A stretch of DNA of 64,000 bases from Thinopyrum elongatum (Eukaryota; Streptophyta; Magnoliopsida; Poales; Poaceae): contig JAAAXO010000142.1 in NCBI GenBank assembly GCA_011799875.1, positions 400,853-464,852 on the forward strand, written 5' to 3'. The position numbers were made by a program, and so were the translations under genes. This document shows positions 1 through 10,820 of this stretch, in pieces (position 1 is the first letter of the stretch; each line of letters begins with the position of its first letter). The notes beneath the pieces were generated by a model. It saw only the letters and a list, made by a program, of their open reading frames with translations. It was not told the origin of the DNA and searched no databases.

Positions 1-953
1 GCTCGGCCTCCGCTGAAGCTCGTGGCCACCGCCACCGTTTTGCCTCGCCTCCGCGCCAGGAAGGATCGCCGCGACCTCCTCTTCCTCCCCGACGAGTCAC
101 CCGAGCAGGAGCACCTCCACATTGTCCGACGCCATCGTCTTCCTCCTCGGATCGCCGCCCCGTGTCGTCGTCGATTCCGGCCACCCCATGCCTTCCCCGA
201 GCCCGCTTTGATCGGCTATGCCCCACTGTGAGCTCCTCCTTCCTCCCCTGCCTCTCTGCGCGCTAGCTTGACAGCCGTAGGATAGCTCGCCGCATTGCCG
301 TGCTCCGACCACCGCCGTTGCCGCTGCCCGCGGGCCGTACGTGCTCCCGAGCCCCCGCGCAAGCCACTGGCGTGCTCCAGAGCACGCGTTTCGTCGATCT
401 CGACCCCCAACTAACCCCCTAGCCCGCTCCCGCCTTGTTTCCAAATGAGGCCGAACGCCGGCGCCCGCCGCGGTCGATGCCGCCGCCGTTCCGGCCACCC
501 CCGGGACCAACCACCACCACCACGCGATGCGGCTCGCTGCGCCCGTTCGATAGAGCCTAGCCACGCCCCCGGGGATGCCCTGTGGGCGAATCCCGAACTC
601 GCCGGAGCTCAGCGCCACGCTCGGGCTCGCCGGAGCGCTCTCCGGCGGCCGGTCTGACGTGGCACCGGTGGGTCCCACCCCCCCGTGCCACTGACTGTGG
701 GGCCCCGCGGGCCCCTTTGACCCCGTTGACCTGGGTCAACGCTGACGTGGCCGCCCTGTCTCACTGACATGTGGGGCCCGGTCGTTTAAACGAATTTAAA
801 ATAAATAGAAAATCTGTTAAATAGTTATATAATTAGTTTAAACACTAATCAGTCACAGACTACTGGGGCCCACCCTCTAATTAATCCAATTAATTAAGTT
901 AACCCCTCTGATTAAAGTCACAGCGTATGACATGTGGGTCCCACCTGTCAGGT

Positions 954-1012
954 TTGACTCTGGTCATCCAGAGTTGACCTGCTGACGTCATATTGATGTC
1001 ATGCTGACGTCA
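954..1012 (+). promoter_or_regulatory. W-box and TGACGTCA cluster in LTR-1
   Basis: Two TTGAC(C/T) motifs (954-959 and 974-979) are followed by TGACGTCA (983-990), the near match TGATGTCA (994-1001) and TGACGTCA (1005-1012). TTGACY is the WRKY core and TGACGTCA is a plant bZIP/TGA-type palindrome. Paired TGACG motifs about 11-12 bases apart resemble as-1 elements. The same arrangement recurs in the LTRs of copies A and B, which argues for a promoter or enhancer role. That role is inferred from motifs only. Confidence 0.45.
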
Positions 1013-1401
1013 TCTTTCACTATTCTGGATAATTCGAATTTAAAAGAATAATTAATTTCAGAAAATGCTAAAATCTTTAGAAAATCATATCTTTTAATCC
1101 GTAGCTCAGATCGAAAAACTTTGTACATGAAAGTTGCTCAGAACGACGAGACGAATCCGAATACGTGGTCCATTCATCTGTTAGATGCCTCTAGCTACCT
1201 GAACATGGAACTTTTAGACCGTTTTTAGTAAATGAATAGTGCCCAACTTTAATAAAATAAATCTGAATAAATTCCTAAATTAACTAAATAATTTAGTTAG
1301 GCAGTAGAACACCCCTGCTTGTCATTTAGACCTGTCATGCTTATTGTTTGCATTGTTGCCGTGAATTTAATGTTTCTTCCCCCATCCTTCTCTCTCGATA
1401 G

Positions 1402-1491
1402 ATGCCGAGACCGACGCCCTTGCAGCCGAGTACCACTACGCTCCAGACAAGCAGCCCGTTGACGACCCCTCCTTCTTGCCAGAGCAACCAG
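1402..1491 (+). other. Exon-like acidic ORF segment in LTR-1 (exon E1)
   Basis: A pyrimidine tract ending CTCGATAG precedes the segment and CAG|GCAAGT follows it, which is the consensus of a plant GC-type donor. The 90-base segment is open in the phase that starts with two bases of a split codon and leaves one base. It encodes acidic residues with the motif AAEYHYAPD and ends PEQP. The matching segment in copy B is 102 bases with identical phases, so the two differ by four whole codons. Preserved frame, phase and borders between diverged LTRs suggest a real coding exon. Expression is not shown. Confidence 0.5.
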
Positions 1492-1808
1492 GCAAGTCCC
1501 CACTTTGATCATCCCTATATCGCCCATTCTATTTTCTCCTGCTTGCATTAGATTTTGCTACTGTTACTGTTTGCTCCTATTCTGATGCATAGCCTGTTTT
1601 TGTAACCTCCTTATTGTTATCTTACCTGCCCATTTCAAATTGCTTAGTATATGCTGGATAGAGACACATCAGTGACCCCCCCCCCCCACTTTAACCCGAC
1701 TGCCGCGCTGGATTATCAGAAGACCCGATCAACGGGATCGAAGACCATGCCCCGGCACCGCACATCACCCCCTTGGTTGCACGACATTGCAGCATCCCCA
1801 TCGAGTGC

Positions 1809-2011
1809 CGAGGGTGATACCTCGTAAAGCACTCCTGATGTTAGCTCTGTAGAGTATCTATTTGGTCGTGGTCATCGAGGTTGATTCCTCCTTCTCCACT
1901 TCCGATACGACCGTGTCGCGCAACACTTCAAGTGTGAACCTCGAGGGTGATTCCTCCTAAGTTCAACTTGACGGTTACATCAAGTGGGCATCCGTCGAGG
2001 GTGATACCTCG
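1809..2011 (+). repeat. Four-fold GAGG-N6-CCTC dyad array in LTR-1
   Basis: Four copies of a 14-16 base dyad lie about 55-65 bases apart: 1809-1824 (CGAGGGTGATACCTCG, five-base arms around six bases), 1876-1890, 1942-1956 and 1996-2011. All carry GAGG-GTGAT(A/T)-CCTC or a one-base variant. The same four occur at the same place in every LTR here that covers the region. In RNA each would form a small stem-loop. Function is unknown. Confidence 0.6.
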
Positions 2012-2939
2012 GATTCCGTTGATGTTATGGACACACAGTTACTGTGACTGTACCCCTGGACCTTGTTAGTGACGGGTCGGCCCCGAGAGGGACCCGAGGA
2101 AGTTACTTTCACTACAGGACTGAAGGGACAGGCGGTACCGCCAAGTAGAGGTGGACCTGAGTTCCCGACAGTCTTTTGCGAGACGGGTTGACCTGGATGG
2201 TGCCCAAGTGATGAATACGAGGCGTGGCCGGGCATTCTTGGCCCCTGCCGCAAGTCCTCAAGACGGGGCGATGGGGTCACATCGATCGTGAGTCTCTGCT
2301 CATTTTCCGCAAGCCCCTAGTCCACTAACGATTTGGATATTTGATTCGAGAGGGCCTCTGGCCTTATAGCACTAACCATCACGTGGGAGGAGTTATGGGC
2401 ACTCTGCATCGTAGCATCAGCCGAAAGCTCTGTCAGACGTCCAGTTCAGCCTCGTGTCCGGGCCGGGCCAGTACCATCCAGGACTGAGGTGGTGCTCGTC
2501 CCGACCCTGCACACACTGACCCGGAGTGCACAGGGCGATGGCCCAAGACCCCTGAGCGCTTAGGATGTAGACCGACGGGGACCTCTCTGCTGAGCTCTAG
2601 GTAGGGTTGCGGTGTATCGTTTGGCCGAGGCCGGGCATGACCCAGGAAAGTGTGTCCGGCCGGAGTTAAGCGAGCGTGATGGGTAAGTTGGTGCACCCTT
2701 GCAAGGAAGGAAACTCCTATCGATAGCCGGTCCTACGGTAAAGGACACTCGGAGTTGTATCCCGATCGATACAACTAGAACTGGACCCTTGAGACGTTAA
2801 CAGGTTGATGACTTTATGGCTCTGGGATTGCTTTCTCGCAGGGAGTCGAGAAAGGATCTCTGGGTGAGGTGATAACATTACTACTATATTATCCTGTGCT
2901 GATATACTCTCTTCTATTGTTGCAAGACCGCTGAAGATG

Positions 2940-2959
2940 CTAGTCTTCGATACGACTAG
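2940..2959 (+). repeat. CTAGTC/GACTAG inverted repeat in LTR-1
   Basis: CTAGTC and GACTAG are six-base complementary arms separated by eight bases. The same dyad sits at 34730-34749 in LTR-3 and 39874-39893 in the 5' LTR of copy B, always about 100-200 bases before the second exon-like segment. Confidence 0.4.
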
Positions 2960-3119
2960 GCCTTCACTCTATTCTGGCATTTATGCAGCCCAGTCCACAT
3001 ATACAGCCTTCCTTTGATATTGTTGCATATGTAGTGTAGATACTTGCTTGCTGAGTACTTCAGAGTACTCACGGTTGCTTTGCTCTCTTTTTCTCCCCAT
3101 ATCAGTTTGTCGTGACCAG

Positions 3120-3218
3120 ATGACGGAGCCGCTGAGACAGCTACCCCCGCCGACGACTGACTACTACTACCACCCCGAGGGTGGTTACTACTACGAGTTG
3201 GCCGACGACCAGGAGTAG
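3120..3218 (+). other. Exon-like Tyr-rich ORF segment with stop in LTR-1 (exon E2, frameshifted)
   Basis: A pyrimidine-rich stretch ends in GACCAG, a good acceptor. Entering with two bases of a split codon, the frame matches the DxGAxE start seen in copy B, then shifts by one base near 3158. From there the other frame reads DYYYHPEGGYYYELADDQE and stops at 3216-3218. The tyrosine run and the DDQE-stop ending are shared with copies A and B and in part with LTR-3. The shift may be a mutation or a sequencing error. Confidence 0.45.
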
Positions 3219-3517
3219 GATCGGAGGGTCCCAGGCAGGAGGCCTGCGCCTTTCGATCATAGTGTTCTTTTTCCCTGCCTTCTAAGGGCCTATCTGTGTT
3301 TTCTTTTATATCTGTACTCAGATATCTGATGCTTCTGCTGATGCTTGTAAGCGAGCTTATGTATTCGAGCCCTCGAGGCCCCTGGCTTGTAATATAAAGC
3401 TTGTATGACTTTATTTATGTTTTAGAGTTGTGTTGTGATATCTTCCCGTGAGTCCTTAGGCTTGATCGTGTGCATTTGCGTGTATGATTAGTGCACGGTC
3501 GGGCCGGGGGCATCACA

Positions 3518-6500
3518 TAGAGCTAGTTCAACTCAAGTGTAAAATTATTTGTACTAGGCCATAGAGCTAGTTCAACTGTAGTGTAAAATTATTCGAACTA
3601 GCTTATAGAGCTAGTTCAACTCTAGTGTAAAATTATTTGTAATAGGCTATAGAGCTAGTTCAACTCTAGTGTAAAATTATTTGTACTAGGGTATAGAGCT
3701 AGTTAACTCTAGTGTAAAATTATATATAATATATTATAGAACTAGTTAAACTCTTGTGTAAAATTATTTGAACCAGGCTATAGAGCTAGTTCAACTCTAG
3801 TGTAAAATTATTTGTACTAGGCTAAAGAGCTAGTTCAACTCTAGTGTAAAATTATTTGAACTAGCTTATAGAGCTAGTTCAACTCTAGTGTAAAATTATT
3901 TGTACTAGGCTATAGAGCTAGTTCAACTCTGGTGTAAAAGTATTTGTACTAGGCTATAGAGCTAGTTCAACTCTATGGTGAAATTATTTTAACTAGCTTA
4001 TAGAGCTAGTACAACTCTAGTGTAAAAATATTTGCACTTGATTATAGAACTAGTTCAATTCTTATGTAAAATTATTTGAACTAGTCTATAGAGCTAGTTC
4101 ACCTCTAGTGTAAAATTATTTGAACTAGCTTATAAGGTATTTAAACTCTAGTGTAAAATTATTTGTACTAGGCTATAGAGTTATTTCAACTCTTGTGTAA
4201 AATTATTTGAACTAGCTTGTAGATCTAGTTCACCTCTAGTGTAAATTATTTGAACTAGGCTATCGAGCTAGTTCAACTTTAGTGTAAAACTATTTGTACT
4301 AGGCTATAGACAAGTTCAACTCAAGTGTAAAATTATTTGAACTAGCTTATAGAGCTAGTTCAACGATAGTGTAATATTATTTGTACTGGGCTATAGAGCT
4401 AGTTCAACTCAAGTGTAAAATTATTTGTACTAGTGTATAGAGCTAGTTAAACTCTAGTGTAAAATTATATGTACTAGATTATAGAACTATTTTAATTCTT
4501 TTGGAAATTATTTAACTAGCCTATAGAGCTAGTTCAACTCTAGTGTAAATTATTTGGACTAGCTTATAAGGTAGTTAAACTCTAGTGTAAAATTATTTGT
4601 ACTAGGCTATAAGCTAGTTTAACTCTAGTGTAAAATTATTGGAACAAGCTTATAGAGCTAGTTCAACTATAGTGTAAAATTATTTAACTTGCTTATAGAG
4701 CTAGTTCATCTCTAGTGTAAAATTATTTGACTAGACTATAGATCTAGTTCAACTCTAGTGTAAAATTATATATACTAGATTATAAAACTAGTTCAACTCT
4801 TGGGTAAACTTATTTGAACTAGGGTATAGAGATAGTTCAACTCTAGTGTAAAATTATTTGAACAAGCTTATAGAGCTAGTTCAACTCTATTGTAAAATTA
4901 TTTGAACAGTTTATAGAGGTAGTTCAACTATAGTGTAAAATTTTTGTACTAGGCTATAGACTCGTTCAACTCTAGTGTAAAATTATTTGTACTAGGGTAT
5001 AGAGCTAGTCAAACTCTAGTGTAAAATTTATGTACTAGATTTAAAACTAGTTCAATTCTTGTGTAAATCATTTGAACTAGGCTATAGAGCTAGTTCTACT
5101 CTAGTGTAAAATTATTTGTATTAGGGTATAGAGCTATTAACTCAAGTGTAAAATTATATGTACTATATTATAGAACTAGTTCAACTCTTATGTAAAATTA
5201 TTTGAACCAGGCTATAGAGCTAGTTCAACTCAAGTGTAAAATATTTGTTCTGGCTATAGAGCTAGTTCAACTCTAGTGTAAATTATTTGAACTAGCTTAT
5301 AGAGCTAGTTCAACTCTAGTGTAAATTATTTGTACTAGGCTATAGAGCTAGTTCAACTCTGTGTGTAAAAGTATTTGTACTAGGCTATAGAGCCAGTTCA
5401 ACTCTAGTGTGAAATTATTTAACTAGCTTATAGAGCTAGTTCAACTCTATTGTAAAAACATTTGTACTAGATTATAGAACTAGTTCATTCTTGTGTGAAA
5501 TATTTGAATTAGGATTATAAGCTAGTTTCAACTTAGTGTAAAATTATTTGAAACTAGCTATAGAGCTAGTTCAACTCTATTGTAAAATTATTTGTACTAG
5601 GCATAGGCTAGTTCATCTCTAGTGTAAATTTTATTTGAACTAGCTTTAGAGCTAGTTCAACTCTATGTTAATATTTGTACTAGGCTATAGAGCTAGTTCA
5701 ACTCTAGTGTAAAATTATATGAAACAGCTTATAGAGCTAGTTCAACTATAGTGTAAAATTATTCGTACTGGGCTATAGAGCTAGTTCAACTCAAGTGTAC
5801 AAATTTTTGTACTATTGTATAGAGCTAGTTAAAACTCCAGAGTAAATTATATGTACTGATTATAGACTAGTTCAATTCTTGTAAAATTAATTGAACTAGC
5901 CTATAGATCTAGTTCAACTCTAGTGTAAAATTATTTGAACAGCTTATAAAGGTAGTTAAACTCTAGTATAAATTATTTTACTAGGCATAGAGCTAGTTCA
6001 ACTCTAGTGTAAAATTATTTGAACTAGCTTATAGAGCTAGTTCAACTCTGGTGTAAAATTATTTGTATTAGGCTATAGAGCTAGTTCAACTCTAGTGTGA
6101 AATTATTTTAACTACCTTATAGAGAAGTTCAACTCTAGTGTAAAAATATTTGTACTAGATTATACTAGTTCAATTCTTGTGTAATTATTTGAACTAGGCT
6201 ATAGAGTAGTTCAACTCTTGTGTTAAATTAATTATACTATGCCATAGAGTTAGTTCAACACTAGTGGTAAAATTATCCGAACTAGCTTATAGAGCTAGTT
6301 CAACTCTAGTGTAAAATTATTTGTAATAGGCTATAGAGCTAGTTCAACTCTAGTGTAAATTATTTGTACTAGGGTATAGAGCTAGTTAACTTAGTGTAAA
6401 TTATATATACTATATTATAGAACTAGTTCAACTCTTGTGTAAAATTATTTGAACCAGGCTATAGAGCTAGTTCAACTCTAGTGTAAAATTATTTGTACTA

Positions 6501-6722
6501 GCCTATAGTGCTAGTTCAATCTAGTGTAAATTATTGAACTAGCTTATAGAGCTAGTTCAACTCTAGGTAAAATTATTTGTACTAGGCTATAGAGCTAGTT
6601 CAACTCTGGTGTAAAGTATTTCTACTAGGCTATAGAGCTAGTTCAACTCTAGTTTGAATATTTACTAGCTTATTGACTAGTTCACTCCAGTGTAAAATAT
6701 TGTACTAGATTAAGAACTAGTT
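3518..6722. repeat. 44-bp AT-rich satellite array, segment 1
   Basis: About 73 tandem monomers near 44 bases long. The core reads TATAGAGCTAGTTCAACTC, then TAGTGTAAAATTATTTG, then either AACTAGCT or TACTAGGC. Type-1 units contain complementary arms GAACTAGCT and AGCTAGTTC around TATAG. Marked variants recur: the block at about 3559-3780 is repeated at about 6241-6460, and a 'tactgggctatag' unit recurs at about 4385 and 5768, giving a higher-order period near 1.3-1.4 kb. Open frames here have no coding value. Confidence 0.95.
6718..6722. repeat. Target site duplication TAGTT, left of copy A
   Basis: TAGTT precedes the TGTAACA terminus and is repeated after the 3' LTR at 17996-18000. It belongs to the satellite motif CTAGTTCAA, so the element inserted into the array. 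Confidence 0.85.
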
Positions 6723-8313
6723 TGTAACATCCCCAGACTCTAACCCTGTCATCAGCTAATTAATTTGCCTTGTCATCATATTTCACTAAGTCCAAAATGC
6801 CACTTGTTCCAAATCCAACTTCAAATTTAGACATGAAAATGCCAGTCAAATAATTACTTCCACAGACAGCAAAATAAAATGTTTTAAAATGTTACAAATA
6901 ATTCCAAGGCCATCATAAAATCGAAACCAATATTTTTGGAATTCCCAAAGTGCCCTAGATATTATTAGTGGTCCAGCACAAATATTTTAGCTGCCTTCTT
7001 TCCCAAAAGCCTAACCTTCACCTTTTGGCCTTCAAAATATTGTGGCAGTGCGCATACACTGCAAAGCACATTTAGGACCAAGTCAACATTTTTCTGAAAG
7101 ATTTGGTTGCCCATTATTCATTTCCCCTCTTTGATAATAACAGAAAGGAAAAAACGAAAGAAAAGGGAGAAGGAACTTACCTGGCAACTAGGCCGAACCG
7201 GCCTAGCACACTCCCCACGTACCTCCCCTCCGTGTCGTCGTCTCCATGGACGACATGCTTCCACCGGCCGCAGCGCGCCACCGCGATGAGCGTGGAGTGG
7301 GGCGAGGGGATAAGCTCGCCCTTCCCCCTGGTCGCCTGTGCCCACCTCCCTGCCTTTTCCCTCTCCTCCCCTGTTGTCCCCCTTCCCTCGCATCTCGGTC
7401 CGCACCGCACAAGCAAGCGCGCCGCGGCCATAGACCGGCCACTGCTGTCTCCTCGCCACTCCGACGTGACCACGAGGACCGCTCTGCTCTCCTTCCTCTC
7501 CCTCCAACGCGGACCCGCCGAGCTCCACAACGCCAGATCGAGCCGGCGATCACCTCGGGACCCCCACTCGCCGGTGACGGTCTGCTCCCTTGCTGCTACT
7601 ATCCGGTCACCAGCTATGTGTGCTCCCAGGGTGAGCTGCTCGACCTTCCCCTCTACTATCGCCGTCCCTCTCACCCTCTATGCCACCGCTGCCATTGAAG
7701 CCCGGAGCTCCCGCCGCCGCGAGTAGACGCCGTCGTAGCTAGGGTCACTGACGCGCGTGCCTAGCCTGCGCGTCGGGTTCCTTTTACTTCCAGGAGTCGA
7801 ACACGCACACACCACACCCCTCGAGCACCGTAGCCATGGATCCGATGATGGCCGAACGCCGGCCCACCCGGCGGCTCGTCCCCCGTCTACGATTCTCCAC
7901 TTCCGAGCCCGACCGGTGGCACTGCGCGCGCGCGAGCTCACTAGCTTTCGAACGCAATGGAATCACGTGAAACGATGCACCATAGCCAATTTTCGGCGAT
8001 GTCCGACCGCTCCGCCATGATTTTTGGTCGCCGGAGCGTCGCCCGCCCGCGCCCTACCTATTGCCTCGGGGCCACCCCAGTCACTCCTGGTGGCCCCAGG
8101 CCTAGCTGGCCTAGTTGATTTAGTCTACTGACTGGAGACCGGCCCACAGCTGACATGCGGACCCATGCCATAATTACTGTTTATAATTAATTAAGTTAAT
8201 CTAATAGATTAGTTAGACATTGACCAGTGGGTCCCTGTTGCTAATTAGGAATTAGATTAGTTTAAACTCAGTTAGCTAGCCCCTGTCTATGACAGATGGG
8301 TCCCTCGTCAGGT

Positions 8314-8360
8314 TTGACCTGGACCAGCGGGTTTGACTCGCTGACGTCATAGTGACGTCA
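8314..8360 (+). promoter_or_regulatory. W-box and double TGACGTCA cluster, 5' LTR of copy A
   Basis: TTGACC and TTGACT are followed by two TGACGTCA palindromes, the second at 8353-8360, with starts 11 bases apart. The layout equals that of copy B at 37940-37986 and resembles LTR-1. A role in LTR transcription is inferred. Confidence 0.45.
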
Positions 8361-8735
8361 GGCTGGTGCAATATCTCTTTTTCTGATAATTTAGATAATT
8401 CCAGAAATGATTAATTCTTTGAAAATTCATAACTTTTAAACCGTGCTCGGATCAAAAAAACTTAATGCATGAAAGTTGCTCAGTAGACGAGATGAATCTG
8501 ATCGGTCGTCTGTTTTCATGTCGGAACCCCCTACGTAGGAGAACTCTAACTCCGAGCCCGATTCCAGTAGATGAATAGTGCATATGAATCGGTAAATAAA
8601 TCCCACGTTAATTCTAAAAATAGTAAATGACTTAGACATGTATTTAGGCACCCTGCACTGCATCATACATAGCATGCACTGTGTTGCATTTGTTGCATTA
8701 TGTTTACCTTTTCTTCCCCCTCTTCTCTTCGGTAG

Positions 8736-8832
8736 ACCCCGACGTCGACGTAGCTCCGCAGACGCAGCTCCAGAGTACGACTACGTCCCCGACGACACCA
8801 CTGACGACTTTGCCCTTGCCGCAGAGCAACAG
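8736..8832 (+). other. Exon-like E1, 5' LTR of copy A (with deletions)
   Basis: The segment is bordered by TCGGTAG and CAG|GCAAGC as in copy B. It is 97 bases against 102, so the frame that is open in copy B is broken by small deletions, for example in the run before the GCAAGC donor. Loss by sequence error is as likely as mutation. Confidence 0.4.
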
Positions 8833-9134
8833 GCAAGCACCCCCATTTGAACATGCCTATATCGCCTATTCTCTTCTCTCTTATGCTTGCTTAGAATTGC
8901 TGCTGCTATTGTTATCCTAATCTGCTGCATAGCCTGTTTATTGTAACCTGCTTTGTTACTACCTGGTTATCCTAGACTGCTTAGTAGGCTGGGTAGAGAC
9001 TTATCAGAGACCCCAGTTGATCTGACTGCCCCGCTGGATATCAGAAAGACCGTCAATGGGATTGAAGACCAGGCCCCGGCACCGCACATCACTTCCCCTT
9101 AGTTTGCCGGCACTACTAGTGTTCTATCAAGTGC

Positions 9135-9336
9135 CGAGGGTGATACCTCGTCAGCACGTCTGATGATAACCTTGTAGGTTAGTTAATCGGTCGTGGTAAG
9201 CGAGGGTGATTCCTCCTACACACACCCTCGATAACGACGTCGCGTGTAACTCTCAAGTGTGGACCTCGAGGGTGATTCCTCCTTCGTTCACCTTGATAGT
9301 AAACATCAGGTGGGACTCCATCGAGGGTGGATTCTC
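9135..9336 (+). repeat. Four GAGG/CCTC dyads, 5' LTR of copy A
   Basis: The first is CGAGGGTGATACCTCG at 9135-9150, then two GAGGGTGATTCCTC units, and a fourth at 9322-9336 altered to GAGGGTGGATTCTC. Order and spacing match the other LTRs. Confidence 0.55.
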
Positions 9337-10396
9337 AGGGTTCCCCTTGGTGTTGGACACACACGGTTACGATGGATACTGAGACTTGCACTGTACCATG
9401 TTATTAAAGACGGTCGGCCCTGAGGGTAACCGCGCGAGCTTAATTGCAAGTGATGTGGAATAGGGTGTACCTGGAGGGTACCCGAGAGTTGAACACGAGG
9501 TGTGGCCAGGCATTCCTAGCCCTTGCCGCAAGTCCTGAGATGGGGCGACAGGGTCACATCTTTCGTAGTCTCTGCTCGTTCACCGCATGCCAACACACTA
9601 AACAGTTTGGATATTTGATCCAGGGCCTCTGGCCTGATAGCACTAACCATCACGTGGGCATAGTATGGGCGTTCTGCGTCGTAATACTTCAGCCGGAGCT
9701 TAATGGACGTCAGCGACTGAGCGGCGCGCGCTGAATTGGACTAGTTACGCAACCGCGCTTGTATTAAGGGGTTGCTAGGTCTGCTTTCAGCCGCCCACGC
9801 AACGTGCATGAGTTCCCGGGGCGAAGGCCCAAGACCCCCGGGTGCATAGGTTTAGTCCGGCGTGCTGACCTCTCATTAAGTATTCGGTTGGGTGCGGCTG
9901 TTGCTTAGCCGAGGCCGGGCATGACCCGTAAAGTGTGTCCGACCGGAGTTAAGCGAGCGTGGGGTAACTTGGTGCACCCTTGCAGGGAAGAAACTTCTAT
10001 CGATGCCTATCCTATGGTAATGGAACACTCGAGTTGTATCCCGATCGTTACAACTAGAACTTGAGATGAGAACTGGATAGTACGGCTCTGGATGCTTTCT
10101 GCGAGGGAGTCGAGAAAGGATCTCAGGCTGAGGTTGATAAGACTACTACTACTTTACTTTATGCTTTTCTGGACTCTTCTAAGCGCTGCAAGAACGCTGA
10201 AGATGTTGAAGATGCTAGTCTTCGATAGGACTAGCTTTCCCCTTATTCTGGCTTTCTGCAGCCCATCCACTATATAGCCTCCTTTTGACAATGTTGCATA
10301 TGTAGTGTAGATCCTTGCTTGCTGAGTTACTTCGGATGAGTACTCACGTTTGCTTTGCTTTTCTTTTTCCCCCCATATTCTTTATGATGCCACCAG

Positions 10397-10500
10397 ACTA
10401 CGGAGCCCCTGAGCCGATGCCTCCGTCGATGACCACTACTTCTACCCCCCGCGAGTACTACTACTACTACTACGAGGAGCCGACTGACGACCAGGAGTAG
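10397..10500 (+). other. Exon-like E2 with stop, 5' LTR of copy A
   Basis: It starts after CACCAG and ends with the DDQE-stop. The tyrosine run EYYYYYYEEPTDDQE is intact. The middle is out of frame relative to copy B and restored by compensating losses, so the segment is 104 bases against 107. Confidence 0.45.
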
Positions 10501-10807
10501 GATCGGAGGGTCCAGGGCAGGAGGCCTACGCCTTTCGATCGTAGTATTTTATTTTCCACCCCGCCTTCTAAAGGCTTACCTCCTCTCTGTAATATATGTG
10601 TACCGGATATCTGATGCTTCCGCTGACGCTTGTATGCCATCGAGCTATGTATTCGAGCCCTCGAGGCCCTGGCTTGTAATATAAAGCTAGTTATGACTTG
10701 TTTATGTTTTAGAGTTGTGTTGTGATATCTTCAAGTGAGTTCTTAGGCTTGATCATGTGCATTTGCATGTATGATTAGTGGACGATTAAGCCGGGGTCAT
10801 CACAGGT

Positions 10808-10820
10808 TGGTATCAGAGCC
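10808..10820 (+). other. Primer-binding site, copy A
   Basis: TGGTATCAGAGCC lies three bases after the 5' LTR and is complementary to the 3' end of plant initiator tRNA-Met, the usual minus-strand primer of plant Ty3/gypsy elements. Confidence 0.9.

Larger units (their letters stand above)
1..3517 (+). mobile_element. 3' part of a Ty3/gypsy-type LTR (LTR-1)
   Basis: The stretch ends in CATCACA at the border with the 44-bp satellite, the same terminus seen in the other LTRs here, so it is a plus-strand LTR whose 5' end lies outside the window. Its first 0.8 kb is GC-rich. An AT-rich zone with TGACGTCA sites follows, then an exon-like segment, four GAGG/CCTC dyads, and a second exon-like segment near the 3' end. 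The last 130 bases carry AATATAAA and T/GT-rich sequence, as expected around an LTR polyadenylation site. It aligns by eye along most of its length with the LTRs of copies A and B but is clearly diverged from them. No interior follows, so it is either a solo LTR or the 3' LTR of an element to the left. Confidence 0.85.
6723..10804 (+). mobile_element. 5' LTR of copy A
   Basis: The 4082-base LTR begins TGTAACATCC and ends CATCACA. It carries, in order, a GC-rich region with a possible short first exon at about 7246, the W-box/TGACGTCA cluster (8314-8360), exon-like E1 (8736-8832), four dyads (9135-9336) and exon-like E2 (10397-10500). It is 87 bases shorter than the same LTR in copy B. The differences are mainly single-base losses, several of which break frames that are intact in copy B. 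Confidence 0.88.

Noticed and set aside
97..678. 193-codon minus-strand open frame in LTR-1
   Set aside because: Compositional frame in GC-rich LTR DNA with no domain, and overlapped by several other frames.
1678..1687. C homopolymer as a structural signal
   Set aside because: Other LTRs have only four or five C at this place (GACCCC). Likely local slippage or read error.
3518..6722. CRISPR-like direct repeats
   Set aside because: Units are contiguous tandem monomers without unique spacers, in a eukaryotic retrotransposon context.
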